Origin: Streptomyces corallincola
GTDB taxonomy: Bacteria > Actinomycetota > Actinomycetes > Streptomycetales > Streptomycetaceae
DNA length: 61,624 bases
Reading direction: 5' to 3'
NCBI RefSeq assembly: GCF_019104725.1
Contig: NZ_JAHRXF010000037.1
Location: 1 to 61,624, forward strand
Made by a program: the position numbers and the translations under genes. The notes under the pieces were generated by a model. That model did not search any database. It had not been told where the DNA came from and saw nothing but the letters and a program-made list of their open reading frames with translations. Below are positions 16,721 through 25,048 of the stretch, one piece after another; the first letter of the stretch is position 1, and each line of letters begins with the position of its first letter.

Positions 16721-17728
16721 ATGGACATATCGACCCAGACCACTGAAGCCCCTCCCCCCACCCCACCGCCCTCCGCCACCGAGCGGAAGCGCGACGCCCG
16801 CGGTGCCACCCGCGCCGGTGACCGCGTCTTCCTCGGCCTGTCCCGCGGCTCGGGCATCCTGCTGCTGGTGATCATGGCCGCGATCGCGGTCTTCCTCACC
16901 TACCGCGCCTCGCTGGCGATCAGCGCGGACCACGGCAACTTCCTGACCACGTTCGAGTGGAACACCAACCTCAACCCGCCGGTGTTCGGCATCGCCGTGC
17001 TGGCCTTCGGCACGGTGGTCTCCTCGATCATCGCGATGGCGCTGGCCGTACCAGTCGCCGTCGCCATCGCGCTGTTCCTCACGCACTACGCCCCGCGCAG
17101 GCTGAGCGGTCCGATCTCGTACGTCATCGACCTGCTCGCCGCCGTGCCGTCCATCGTGTACGGCCTGTGGGGCGCCCTGATCCTGGTCCCGCACATGACG
17201 GGGCTGTACTCCTGGCTGAACGAATACCTCGGCTGGACCGGCATCTTCTCCTGGGACGGCGGCGCGCCCCGCGCGATGCTCACCGTCGGCCTGCTGCTGG
17301 CCATCATGATCCTGCCGATCATCACCAACGTCAGCCGCGAGGTGTTCCGCCAGGTCCCGCGCATGCACGAGGAGGCGGCCCTCGCCCTCGGCGCCACGCG
17401 CTGGGAGGTGGTCCGGATCTCCGTACTGCCCTTCGGCCGCTCCGGTGTGATCTCCGCGTCGATGCTCGGCCTCGGCCGCGCGCTCGGCGAGACGATGGCC
17501 GTCGCCACCGTGCTGTCGCCGACCTTCGACATCCAGGCCAGCCTGCTCAATCCGGGCGGCGGCACCTTCGCCCAGAACATCGCCAGCAAGTTCGGTGAGG
17601 CCACCGAGCAGGGCCGGGACGCGCTGATCGCGTCCGGCCTGGTGCTCTTCGTCATCACCCTGCTGGTCAACGGCGCGGCCCGTGCGATCATCGCCCGCCG
17701 CAAGGAGTACTCGGGGGCCAACGCATGA
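16721..17728 (+). CDS. pstC: Phosphate ABC transporter permease PstC
   Basis: The 335-residue integral membrane protein has six hydrophobic segments and the EAA loop EEAALALGATRWEVVRISVLP around residues 220-240, which docks PstB. It begins with a proline-rich cytoplasmic tail of about 40 residues. ATG at 16721 follows CGGAGAACCCG. The stop overlaps the pstA start as ATGA, so the permease genes are coupled. The order pstS-pstC-pstA-pstB is standard. Confidence 0.96.
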   Translation: MDISTQTTEAPPPTPPPSATERKRDARGATRAGDRVFLGLSRGSGILLLVIMAAIAVFLTYRASLAISADHGNFLTTFEWNTNLNPPVFGIAVLAFGTVVSSIIAMALAVPVAVAIALFLTHYAPRRLSGPISYVIDLLAAVPSIVYGLWGALILVPHMTGLYSWLNEYLGWTGIFSWDGGAPRAMLTVGLLLAIMILPIITNVSREVFRQVPRMHEEAALALGATRWEVVRISVLPFGRSGVISASMLGLGRALGETMAVATVLSPTFDIQASLLNPGGGTFAQNIASKFGEATEQGRDALIASGLVLFVITLLVNGAARAIIARRKEYSGANA

Positions 17729-18786
17729 GCACCGCAGCCGTCACCGACCGCCGCCCCTCCACCCTGCGCGGCGCCCGGCTTCCCAAGTGGTCCCCGTGGG
17801 CCATCGCCGCCGGTTCGGTCCTCGTGGCCGTCGCCATCGGCCTCGCCGCCGGGCTGACCAGCCGCATCCAGTGGGGTCTGATCGCCGCGATCCTGTTCGT
17901 GGTCGGCACCTACGTCATCGCGGGCAGGGTCGAGGGCCGCCGTCAGGCCAAGGACCGCATCGCCACCTCGCTGGTCTGGGTCGCCTTCCTGATCGCCCTC
18001 GTCCCGCTGATCTCGCTGATCTGGACGACGCTGGCGCGCGGCGTGCACGACTTCAACCTCTACTTCCTGACCCACTCGATGGGCTTCGTCGCCGACAGCG
18101 ACACCGGTGGCGGCATCTACCACGCCATCATCGGCAGCCTGGAGCAGGTCGGTCTCGCCACGGTGATCGGCGCCCCGGTCGGCGTGCTCACCGCGATCTA
18201 CCTGGTGGAGTACGGGCGGGGCAGGCTGGCCCGCGCGGTCACCTTCTTCGTGGACGTCATGACGGGCATCCCGTCGATCGTCGCCGGTCTGTTCATCCTC
18301 AGCCTGATGCTGATGGCCGACATGCAGCCCTTCGGCTTCGCCGGTTCGCTGGCCCTGGCCATCCTGATGATGCCGGTCGTGGTCCGCTCCACCGAGGAGA
18401 TGCTGAAGCTCGTGCCCAACGAGCTGCGCGAGGCGTCGCTGGCGCTCGGTGTGCCGAAGTGGCGCACCATCCTCAAGGTGGTCGTGCCGACCTCCATCGG
18501 CGGCATCGTCACCGGTGTGATGCTGGCCGTCGCCCGGATCGCGGGCGAGACGGCGCCGATCCTGCTGCTGGTGTGGGGCAACGCCTTCATCAACAACAAC
18601 CCCTTCAGCGGGGCGCAGCAGGCACTGCCGCTCTACATCTACCAGCAGTACGCCAACAGCTCCGGCTCGCCCGCGGCCTACGACCGCGCCTGGGCCGCTT
18701 CGCTCACGCTGATCGCGTTCGTGATGATCCTGAACCTGGCGGCTCGCGGCATCGCCCGCTGGAAGGCCCCGAAGACCGGTCGCTGA
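17725..18786 (+). CDS. pstA: Phosphate ABC transporter permease PstA
   Basis: The 353-residue second permease has the EAA loop REASLALGVPKWRTILKVVVP near residues 235-255 and about eight hydrophobic segments, two of them in an N-terminal extension compared with the E. coli protein. The signature ends IAGETAPILLLVWG. Its ATG lies within the last codons of pstC. It forms the membrane channel with PstC and is driven by PstB. Confidence 0.96.
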   Translation: MSTAAVTDRRPSTLRGARLPKWSPWAIAAGSVLVAVAIGLAAGLTSRIQWGLIAAILFVVGTYVIAGRVEGRRQAKDRIATSLVWVAFLIALVPLISLIWTTLARGVHDFNLYFLTHSMGFVADSDTGGGIYHAIIGSLEQVGLATVIGAPVGVLTAIYLVEYGRGRLARAVTFFVDVMTGIPSIVAGLFILSLMLMADMQPFGFAGSLALAILMMPVVVRSTEEMLKLVPNELREASLALGVPKWRTILKVVVPTSIGGIVTGVMLAVARIAGETAPILLLVWGNAFINNNPFSGAQQALPLYIYQQYANSSGSPAAYDRAWAASLTLIAFVMILNLAARGIARWKAPKTGR

Positions 18787-18833
18787 CGCGGCCACGGCGA
18801 CCCCCCTCGAAGACTTTCGGAAGTGAAGCAGAC

Positions 18834-19610
18834 ATGGCCAAGCGAATCGACGTAAGCGGACTGACCGCCTACTACGGCTCCCACAAGGCGATCGAAGACA
18901 TCTCGATGACCGTCGAGCCGCGCTCGGTGACGGCGTTCATCGGCCCCTCCGGCTGCGGGAAGTCCACCTTCCTGCGCACCCTCAACCGGATGCACGAGGT
19001 GACCCCCGGCGGTCGCGTCGAGGGCAAGGTGCTGCTGGACGACGAGGACCTCTACGGCAGCGGGATCGACCCGGTGTCGGTGCGCCGCGAGGTCGGCATG
19101 GTGTTCCAGCGGCCCAACCCGTTCCCCACGATGTCGATCTTCGACAACGTCGCGGCCGGGCTGCGGCTGAACGGCAACTACAAGAAGGCCCAGCTCGGCG
19201 AGATCGTCGAGAAGTCCCTCAAGGGCGCCAACCTCTGGAACGAGGTCAAGGACCGGCTGAACAAGCCCGGTTCCGGGCTGTCCGGCGGTCAGCAGCAGCG
19301 GCTCTGCATCGCCCGCGCGATCGCCGTCGAGCCGGACGTCCTCCTCATGGACGAGCCGTGCTCCGCGCTCGACCCGATCTCCACGCTCGCCATCGAGGAC
19401 CTCATCGGTGAGCTGAAGGAACGGTTCACGATCGTCATCGTCACGCACAACATGCAGCAGGCCGCGCGGGTCTCCGACCGCACCGCCTTCTTCAACCTCT
19501 CCGCCGTCGGGCAGCCCGGCCGCCTGATCGAGATCGACGACACCGAGCGGATCTTCTCCAACCCCTCCGTCCAGGCCACCGAGGACTACATCTCCGGCCG
19601 CTTCGGCTGA
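18834..19610 (+). CDS. pstB: Phosphate ABC transporter ATPase PstB
   Basis: The 258-residue ATPase has Walker A GPSGCGKST at about residues 39-47, the PstB-typical Q-loop region GMVFQRPNPFP, signature LSGGQQQRL and Walker B VLLMDEPCSALDP. The ATG at 18834 has GGAAG 13-17 nt upstream and a normal PstB N-terminus; the in-frame region before it overlaps pstA. A terminator follows at 19668. No phoU is found next to pstB here. Confidence 0.96.
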   Translation: MAKRIDVSGLTAYYGSHKAIEDISMTVEPRSVTAFIGPSGCGKSTFLRTLNRMHEVTPGGRVEGKVLLDDEDLYGSGIDPVSVRREVGMVFQRPNPFPTMSIFDNVAAGLRLNGNYKKAQLGEIVEKSLKGANLWNEVKDRLNKPGSGLSGGQQQRLCIARAIAVEPDVLLMDEPCSALDPISTLAIEDLIGELKERFTIVIVTHNMQQAARVSDRTAFFNLSAVGQPGRLIEIDDTERIFSNPSVQATEDYISGRFG

Positions 19611-19667
19611 GGGTCCCCCCCATACTCCTCGCGGTGTTGCATGGCGGTGCCACCCCGGGGAACAAGG

Positions 19668-19693
19668 AGGCCCGCCCCTACGGGGGCGGGCCT
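19668..19693. terminator. Bidirectional terminator between pstB and pit
   Basis: An 11-bp perfect stem (AGGCCCGCCCC and its complement) closes on TACG. It lies between the converging pstB (stop 19610) and pit (stop 19751) genes and can serve both. Confidence 0.85.
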
Positions 19694-19750
19694 CTTCGCC
19701 GTTCGGTGTCCTCGCGCACCCCCCGCCCGGACGGACGGGGGAAGCGCCCG

Positions 19751-20749
19751 CTACAGCGCGACCAGTTTCACCACGCCGAAGGCCAGCGCCGCGACCAGGG
19801 CCGCCGCCGGCATCGTGATGAACCAGCCCAGGACGATGTTCTTGGCGACCCCCCACCGCACGGCGTTGACCCGCTTGGTGGCGCCGACGCCCATGATGGC
19901 GGAGGTGATGACGTGCGTCGTGGAGATGGGCGCCTTGAAGAGATACGCCGTCGTGAACATGATCGACGCGCCCGTGGTCTCGGCGGCGAACCCCTGCGGC
20001 GGATCGAGCTCGATGATCTTGCGCCCGAGGGTCCGCATGATCCGCCAGCCACCCGCGTACGTACCCAGCGACAGCATCAGGGCGCAGACGAGCTTCACCC
20101 ACACCGGAATGGGGTCACCGAACGTCTCGTGGCCGGAGATGACGAGCGCGAGGACGACGACACCCATCGTCTTCTGCGCGTCCTGGAGCCCGTGCCCGAG
20201 CGCCATCGCGGCGGCGGAGACGGTCTGGGCGATCCGGAAACCCCGCTTCGCCTTGTGCGGGTTGGACCGCCGGAACAGCCACAGGATCGCGGTCATCACC
20301 AGGTAACCGGCGATCAGACCGACCACCGGCGAGAGGAACATCGGGATGACGATCTTGTCGAGCACGCCGTTCCACAGCACGTCCGTGCCGCCGGCCAGCG
20401 CCGCGCCCACCATGCCGCCGAACAGCGCGTGCGAGGAGGACGAGGGAAGCCCGAAGTACCAGGTGACGAGGTTCCAGACGATCGCGCCGATCAGCGCGGC
20501 GAACAGGATGCCCATCCCGGACGCGCCGTGCGGGGTCTCGATGATCCCCTCACTGACCGTCTTGGCGACCCCGGAACCGAGGAACGCGCCCGCGAGGTTC
20601 ATCACCGCCGCCATCGCCAGCGCGGCACGCGGGGTCAGCGCCCGGGTGGAGACGGAGGTGGCGATCGCGTTCGCGGAGTCGTGGAAACCGTTGGTGTACG
20701 TGAAGAAGAGCGCGACCGCGACGGTCACGATCAGGGCGAAGGTGTCCAT
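19751..20749 (-). CDS. Low-affinity inorganic phosphate transporter, Pit family
   Basis: The 332-residue polytopic protein has the two Pit signature repeats: FTYTNGFHDSANAIATSVSTRAL near the N-terminus and the PISTTHVITSAIMGVGATKR segment near residue 290. It carries out proton- or cation-coupled phosphate (metal phosphate) uptake. The ATG at 20749 is 7 bp after the stop of the DUF47 gene, so the two are an operon. S. coelicolor calls the gene in this position pitH1 (from memory). Beside pstSCAB, it supplies phosphate when the ion is plentiful. Confidence 0.93.
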   Translation of the reverse strand: MDTFALIVTVAVALFFTYTNGFHDSANAIATSVSTRALTPRAALAMAAVMNLAGAFLGSGVAKTVSEGIIETPHGASGMGILFAALIGAIVWNLVTWYFGLPSSSSHALFGGMVGAALAGGTDVLWNGVLDKIVIPMFLSPVVGLIAGYLVMTAILWLFRRSNPHKAKRGFRIAQTVSAAAMALGHGLQDAQKTMGVVVLALVISGHETFGDPIPVWVKLVCALMLSLGTYAGGWRIMRTLGRKIIELDPPQGFAAETTGASIMFTTAYLFKAPISTTHVITSAIMGVGATKRVNAVRWGVAKNIVLGWFITMPAAALVAALAFGVVKLVAL

Positions 20750-20756
20750 GAACGGG

Positions 20757-21377
20757 TCAGGACTCCTTGACGGCGATGGTCTCCACCGTGTTCGCCACAT
20801 GCTCGAAGGCGTCCGCCGCTTCCTCCAGGACGTCCACGATCTGCTTCAGCTTCAGCACCTCGATGGCGTCGTACTTGCCGTTGAAGAGGTGGGCGAGCAG
20901 CTTGCGGTGGATCTGGTCCGCCTGGTTCTCCAGCCGGTTGACCTCGATCCAGTACTCCGTGAGGTTGGCCATCGTGCGCAGGTTGGGCATCGCCTCGGCC
21001 GTCAGCACGGCCGCCCGCGCCAGCACCTCGATCTGCTGCTCGACGCCCTTGGGCAGCTCCTCGACGTTGTAGAGGACGACCAGATCGACGGCCTCCTCCA
21101 TGAAGTCCATGATGTCGTCCAGGGACCCGGCGAGGGCGTAGATGTCCTCCCGGTCGAACGGCGTGATGAACGAGGAGTTGAGCTGGTGGAAGATCGCGTG
21201 GGTGGCGTCGTCACCGGCGTGTTCGGCTGCCCGCATCCGCTCCGCGATCTCGGCTCGGGCGGAGGAGTCCGCCCCGAGCAGTTCCATCAGGAGTTTCGAG
21301 CCCGTGACGATGTTGTCCGCGGACGCGGCGAACATGTCGTAGAAGCTCGTCTCCCTGGGGGTCAGACGAAAGCGCAC
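20757..21377 (-). CDS. DUF47 PhoU-like phosphate transport regulator
   Basis: The 206-residue all-helical protein (TPRETSFYDMFAASADNI, then FDREDIYALAGSLDDIMDFMEEAVD) is of the DUF47/YkaA family. These are PhoU-like proteins encoded with Pit transporters, thought to gate or regulate them. The acidic DDIMD motif probably binds metal. GTG at 21377 has GAGGA upstream. It lies 5' of pit with a 7-bp gap. Confidence 0.92.
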   Translation of the reverse strand: MRFRLTPRETSFYDMFAASADNIVTGSKLLMELLGADSSARAEIAERMRAAEHAGDDATHAIFHQLNSSFITPFDREDIYALAGSLDDIMDFMEEAVDLVVLYNVEELPKGVEQQIEVLARAAVLTAEAMPNLRTMANLTEYWIEVNRLENQADQIHRKLLAHLFNGKYDAIEVLKLKQIVDVLEEAADAFEHVANTVETIAVKES

Positions 21378-21532
21378 GTGGGGTCCTCGGGGTGCTTCGG
21401 TTTCGGTCAGGCTGATGCTAGGCGCAACATCCGGCCACGGCTATCGGGCCGTCGTCCAGTGTCGCCCATCGAACAGTGCGATCAGCACGGGGGCGCACCA
21501 AGGCCCCCTTACCCAGGGAAACTCGGTACCAT

Positions 21533-21549
21533 ATACCCACCAGGGGTAT
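21533..21549 (+). promoter_or_regulatory. CsoR-type operator
   Basis: A perfect inverted repeat, ATACCC and GGGTAT separated by 5 nt, matches the TACCC/GGGTA operators bound by CsoR copper repressors. It is 34 bp upstream of the csoR start, indicating autoregulation. A second half site, TTACCC, lies at 21509-21514. Confidence 0.8.
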
Positions 21550-21583
21550 GTGTTCGCAGCCCGCTTCGAGACGGAGGCCCGCG

Positions 21584-21889
21584 ATGACGACGACCGAGGC
21601 CGGCGCCACGCACGGCTACCACCACCAGAAGGACGAGCACCTGAAGCGGCTGCGCCGGATCGAGGGCCAGATCAGGGGCCTCCAGCGCATGGTGGACGAG
21701 GACACGTACTGCATCGACGTCCTCACCCAGGTGTCCGCCTCCACCAAGGCGCTCCAGGCGTTCGCGCTGCAACTCCTGGAGGAGCACCTGCGGCACTGCG
21801 TCGCGGACGCGGCCCTGCGCGGCGGCGACGAGATCGACACCAAGGTGGACGAGGCGACGAAGGCCATCGCCCGCCTGCTGCGCACCTGA
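21584..21889 (+). CDS. csoR: Copper-sensing repressor CsoR
   Basis: The 101-residue all-helical DUF156 protein has the Cu(I) ligand triad at the exact spacing of M. tuberculosis CsoR: Cys in TYCIDV, His 25 residues later and Cys 29 residues later, within EEHLRHC. The ATG at 21584 follows ACGGAGG. Copper binding releases the protein from DNA. No copper ATPase or chaperone gene is beside it, so its targets beyond itself must be elsewhere. Confidence 0.92.
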   Translation: MTTTEAGATHGYHHQKDEHLKRLRRIEGQIRGLQRMVDEDTYCIDVLTQVSASTKALQAFALQLLEEHLRHCVADAALRGGDEIDTKVDEATKAIARLLRT

Positions 21890-21910
21890 CCCGCGCCCGG
21901 ACCCGAACGC

Positions 21911-22096
21911 TCAGTCCGCCGTCGGCCCCGGTCCCGCGCCCCGCTCGCGGTCGGCGCACACCCGCAGCACCGCGTCTATGCTCGCCAGGCTCAGCGGCTC
22001 CTCGGCCGCCGCGGCGGCGATCATCAGCTCGCCGTACAGCTCTATCTCGGCGAGCGCCACGTGGTCCTGTACTGCCGTACCGCCGAGCGGAGCCAC
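21911..22096 (-). CDS. Small conserved hypothetical protein
   Basis: The product is about 61 residues, with the segment DHVALAEIELYGELMIAAAA followed by an acidic/serine-rich region and LASIDAVLRV. No domain of known function is recognised. I place the start at the GTG at 22096 because GAGG lies 8 nt upstream; longer versions reach 22165. The amphipathic helix pattern and codon bias support a real gene. It converges with csoR. Confidence 0.6.
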   Translation of the reverse strand: MAPLGGTAVQDHVALAEIELYGELMIAAAAAEEPLSLASIDAVLRVCADRERGAGPGPTAD

Positions 22097-22195
22097 GTGC
22101 GTCACCTCTTCCCTGCCGTCACCGGCCTCCAGAGTAGGCAGGGGCGTACGCCCCGCGCATGGCACGGACGGGCTAGTCCCGGCCCGCCGTTCGGA

Positions 22196-23113
22196 TCACG
22201 GGGATGGCCTGATCCCGTCGTTCCGGTCCGCGCCCCTCCCGGCCCCCGGCGCCCGGTCCTCCGGCGCCCCGCCGTCCTCCGCGATCCGCCCGTCGTAGAT
22301 GTCCCCCGACCCCGGCAGCGTGACGTCCACGGGGACGCCGAACCCGTACAGCAGGGTCGTGGACGCGACCGCGACCGGCGTCCGCGCGCGGCCGTTGACG
22401 AAGCTGAAGCGCTGGCGGAGCTTGCGCAGCCGTCCCCGGTCGTCGAGGTAGGCGTCGAAGGGGACCTCGGCGGTGGCGAACCCTTTCGCCGCCGCGTCCA
22501 GCGACGCCCGCACCTCCGCCGGGGCCCACCGTGCCGCGTCCGACAGGTCCGCCGTGCCCCGGTAGTGCCGCACCGGCGTCCCGCCGACCTCGGTACGGCC
22601 CGCGAACACCGCCGTCCGCGTCCCGCGCAGCACCTCGGCGGCGGTGTACGGGTCGGTCGCGCCGCCGGTGACGAGGTTGCCGTCGGCCAGGCCCGAGGTC
22701 TCCACCCGCACCCACTTGTCGGCGGGCACCCCGGCGCCCCGGTTCTTCATGAACAGGGCGCCGGGGGAAAGGAGTTCGGTGATGGGCCGATGCTCGGCGG
22801 TGCCCGCCGGGTCCTCCGGGAGCAGCACCTTCAGCCGGCCGAGCCGCCGCCGGAAGTCGTAGACGCCCTCGCCCCGGATGGTGACGCGGGTGCCGCCGGT
22901 GGCCATCTCCATCGAGGTGCTCGCCCTGGCGCTGCCCGCGTCGCGCAGCGCGGTGGACGCGGCCCGCAGCGCGGTCACCGGGTCGGCCGCCGGGCCCCCG
23001 GCCGGTTCGGCCGCGGCGCCCTCGCCGCACCCGCCGGTGGTCAGGCCGAGCCCGACCACGATCCCGACCGCGGCGGCCGTCCTGCCCGCGCGCCTGTGCT
23101 GCCGCCGATCCAT
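22196..23113 (-). CDS. Lipoprotein resembling LppX/LprG-type carriers
   Basis: The 305-residue protein has an arginine-rich n-region, a hydrophobic core and lipobox TTGGC near residue 29, so it should be anchored on the outer face of the membrane. The mature part alternates beta-like segments (SARASTSMEMATGG, TRVTIRGEGVYDF) and resembles the mycobacterial LprG/LppX fold; that match is by pattern only. The ATG at 23113 directly starts the signal; a GTG at 23146 would add 11 residues. It lies at the end of a leftward pair with the small gene at 21911. Confidence 0.72.
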   Translation of the reverse strand: MDRRQHRRAGRTAAAVGIVVGLGLTTGGCGEGAAAEPAGGPAADPVTALRAASTALRDAGSARASTSMEMATGGTRVTIRGEGVYDFRRRLGRLKVLLPEDPAGTAEHRPITELLSPGALFMKNRGAGVPADKWVRVETSGLADGNLVTGGATDPYTAAEVLRGTRTAVFAGRTEVGGTPVRHYRGTADLSDAARWAPAEVRASLDAAAKGFATAEVPFDAYLDDRGRLRKLRQRFSFVNGRARTPVAVASTTLLYGFGVPVDVTLPGSGDIYDGRIAEDGGAPEDRAPGAGRGADRNDGIRPSP

Positions 23114-23263
23114 CGCCTGCCTACCCCCAGCCGGTACGTCCGTCACGGGCCGCCCCCTGTCGTTCCCGTTAACGACGGCCGCGGGGCACCGTCACGCGGC
23201 GCCGGGAGCGGGACCGGCGTACGCGCCCGGTACACCGGCCCGGGACCTGGGTACCGTGGGGGC

Positions 23264-23431
23264 GTGGCGGAGCAGGACGGGCCGGAGGCGGCCGGGCGGG
23301 ACCATCGGACGACGACGGCGGAGCAGGGGCGGTTCTGCGTGGCCCGCTGCACCTGCGGCTGGCGCGGCCCGGCCCGCCGGGCCCGCAGCCAGGCCAGGAC
23401 GGACGCGGAGGGCCACGCGGCCGGGGAGTGA
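23264..23431 (+). CDS. Small Cys-rich conserved protein
   Basis: A 55-residue product with CVARCTCGWRGP, three cysteines in a knuckle-like arrangement, and a basic helical tail rich in Arg and Ala. Zinc binding is possible but a fourth ligand is not evident. GTG start at 23264 with only a G-rich run upstream. The stop lies 1 bp from the stop of the converging Nudix gene. I recall similar short proteins in other streptomycetes but cannot assign a function. Confidence 0.55.
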   Translation: MAEQDGPEAAGRDHRTTTAEQGRFCVARCTCGWRGPARRARSQARTDAEGHAAGE

Positions 23432-23432
23432 A

Positions 23433-23873
23433 CTACCGCTCGGCGGAAGGGCCGAGCAGTTCGTCCACGAGGTCGCGGTCGCGGCGCCGGGTGAGACGGG
23501 CGCGGGCCGCGTCCGGGGCGAGCCAGAGGACGCGGTCCACCTCGGCGTTGGGCGTGAAGCGTCCGGTCGCGGCCTCGGCGGCCCAGTAACGCACCTGCTT
23601 GGGGCGACCGCCCACGGGATAGCACAGGGTGGACAGCTCCGCGCCGGTGCGGGCCGCGTACCCGGTCTCCTCGGCGACCTCCCGCACGGCGGCGGTCAGC
23701 GCGTCCTCACCGCGCTTCAGCTTGCCCTTGGGGTGCGACCAGTCGTCGTACTTGGGGCGGTGGACGAGACAGATCTCCAGGCCGCCGTGGACCGGCGAGC
23801 GGCGCCACAGCACGCAGCCCGCCGCCCGGACCGTGCCGCCCGCCGGTGCCGGTTCCGCCGTACGGTCGCTCAT
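23433..23873 (-). CDS. Nudix hydrolase (MutT-like)
   Basis: The 146-residue protein has the Nudix box starting at GKLKRGEDAL and ending REVAEETGY (residues about 52-74), with metal ligands in REVAEE. It lacks the C-terminal histidine phosphatase domain of mycobacterial MutT1. KYDDWSHPKGKLKRGE is typical of diadenosine polyphosphate or 8-oxo-(d)GTP hydrolases. The ATG at 23873 lies 11 bp after the CHAD stop. With CHAD and ppk it forms a nucleotide/polyphosphate operon. Confidence 0.9.
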   Translation of the reverse strand: MSDRTAEPAPAGGTVRAAGCVLWRRSPVHGGLEICLVHRPKYDDWSHPKGKLKRGEDALTAAVREVAEETGYAARTGAELSTLCYPVGGRPKQVRYWAAEAATGRFTPNAEVDRVLWLAPDAARARLTRRRDRDLVDELLGPSAER

Positions 23874-23884
23874 CGCCCCCCCGT

Positions 23885-25048
23885 TCAGGACGCGCTGACC
23901 GGCGCGGCGACCGGCTGCTGCTGCCACGCCTGCTGGAAGGCGAAGCGGGCCGCCTCCACCTCGTGGCGCTGGTCGGCGTGGAGCACGCCGAGCGCGTACG
24001 CGGTGGCCGGGGCGATCCGGGGGGTGCGGGCCGCCTGCGCGGCGGCCGCCGCCGCCTCCGAGGCGTCGCGGTGCCGGTTCAGCGCCTGGCACGCCGCGAT
24101 CAGCCGCCCGTCCACCGGTACGCCCTCGTGCAGCACCTCGCGGGCGTACCGGTGCAGCCGCAGCAGCAGCCGTACCTGGTGCCAGGGGCCGTCCTGCGGG
24201 TGCGGGGACGGGTCGGGGGAGAGGCCGTGGACCAGGGCCTGCGCGTTGTACGGGTGCCCGGCGGCCAGCAGCGGCAGCGCGGTCACCGCGTCCGCGAGCC
24301 GCTCCTCGGCGGCTTCGGCGAGCCCGCCCAGGCCGGTGCCGGACGCGGCCGGGGTCAGCGGGACCTCGCTGGCCAGTACGGCGACCTTGTCCGCGACCGC
24401 GTGGAAGCGGGACGAGCCGAGCGCCTGGAGCGCGGTGGAGTGGGCGCGGGTGCGGGCCAGGGTGAGCTGGCGCTCCAGCAGCGCGCCCGCCTTGGCCGCG
24501 CCGACGGTCAGATTGCCCCGGTCGGGACCGCCCCCCGGCGCCGGCCGGGCGGCCGGTCCGGCGTCGGCCCCCGCCGCGAGCGAGGTCCGTACGGCGACGG
24601 GGGCGGCCTGGCCGCTCCGGGACCGGCCGGGGAGGGACGTCTGGCCGGGGAACGCGGTCGCCCCCGACAGCCGGTGCAGCGCCAGCAGCAGTCGTTCGAG
24701 GCGGGACTCGTAGGCGTGCTCCAGGCCCAGCGTGCCGGAGAGCCAGGCCAGTTCGGGCCGCATCTCCTCGGACCAGGCGGTGTCCAGCAGCGGCCGGAAG
24801 GTGTGCAGGCTGCCGCTGATCCGGCGGGCCGAGCGGCGCAGCGCCCGGACCGCGTCCACGGAGTCGCCCGCGCCGTCCCCGCTCCCGGCGCCGCCCGCCG
24901 TACGGGCCGGGTGACCGCCGCCCGACTCGCGGTGCGGGCGCAGCGCGCGCAGGAACTCCGTCGCCTGGGCGCGCAGATAACCGGCGAGCGCATCCCCCGT
25001 CACCTCCTCGGCCGCGGGGTCGGTCGGGTCAAGGTGTCGCTTTGCCAC
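23885..25048 (-). CDS. CHAD-domain protein, polyphosphate-associated
   Basis: The 387-residue, Arg/His/Ala-rich helical protein has the CHAD features: repeated helices with conserved basic residues, for example RALRRSARRISGSLHTFRPLL, HAYESRLERLLLALHRL, and the later RLLLRLHRYAREVL. CHAD domains bind polyphosphate through a positively charged pore. GTG at 25048 overlaps the end of ppk by 20 bp, so synthesis is coupled to the kinase. It may sequester or localise polyphosphate made by PPK. Confidence 0.87.
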   Translation of the reverse strand: MAKRHLDPTDPAAEEVTGDALAGYLRAQATEFLRALRPHRESGGGHPARTAGGAGSGDGAGDSVDAVRALRRSARRISGSLHTFRPLLDTAWSEEMRPELAWLSGTLGLEHAYESRLERLLLALHRLSGATAFPGQTSLPGRSRSGQAAPVAVRTSLAAGADAGPAARPAPGGGPDRGNLTVGAAKAGALLERQLTLARTRAHSTALQALGSSRFHAVADKVAVLASEVPLTPAASGTGLGGLAEAAEERLADAVTALPLLAAGHPYNAQALVHGLSPDPSPHPQDGPWHQVRLLLRLHRYAREVLHEGVPVDGRLIAACQALNRHRDASEAAAAAAQAARTPRIAPATAYALGVLHADQRHEVEAARFAFQQAWQQQPVAAPVSAS

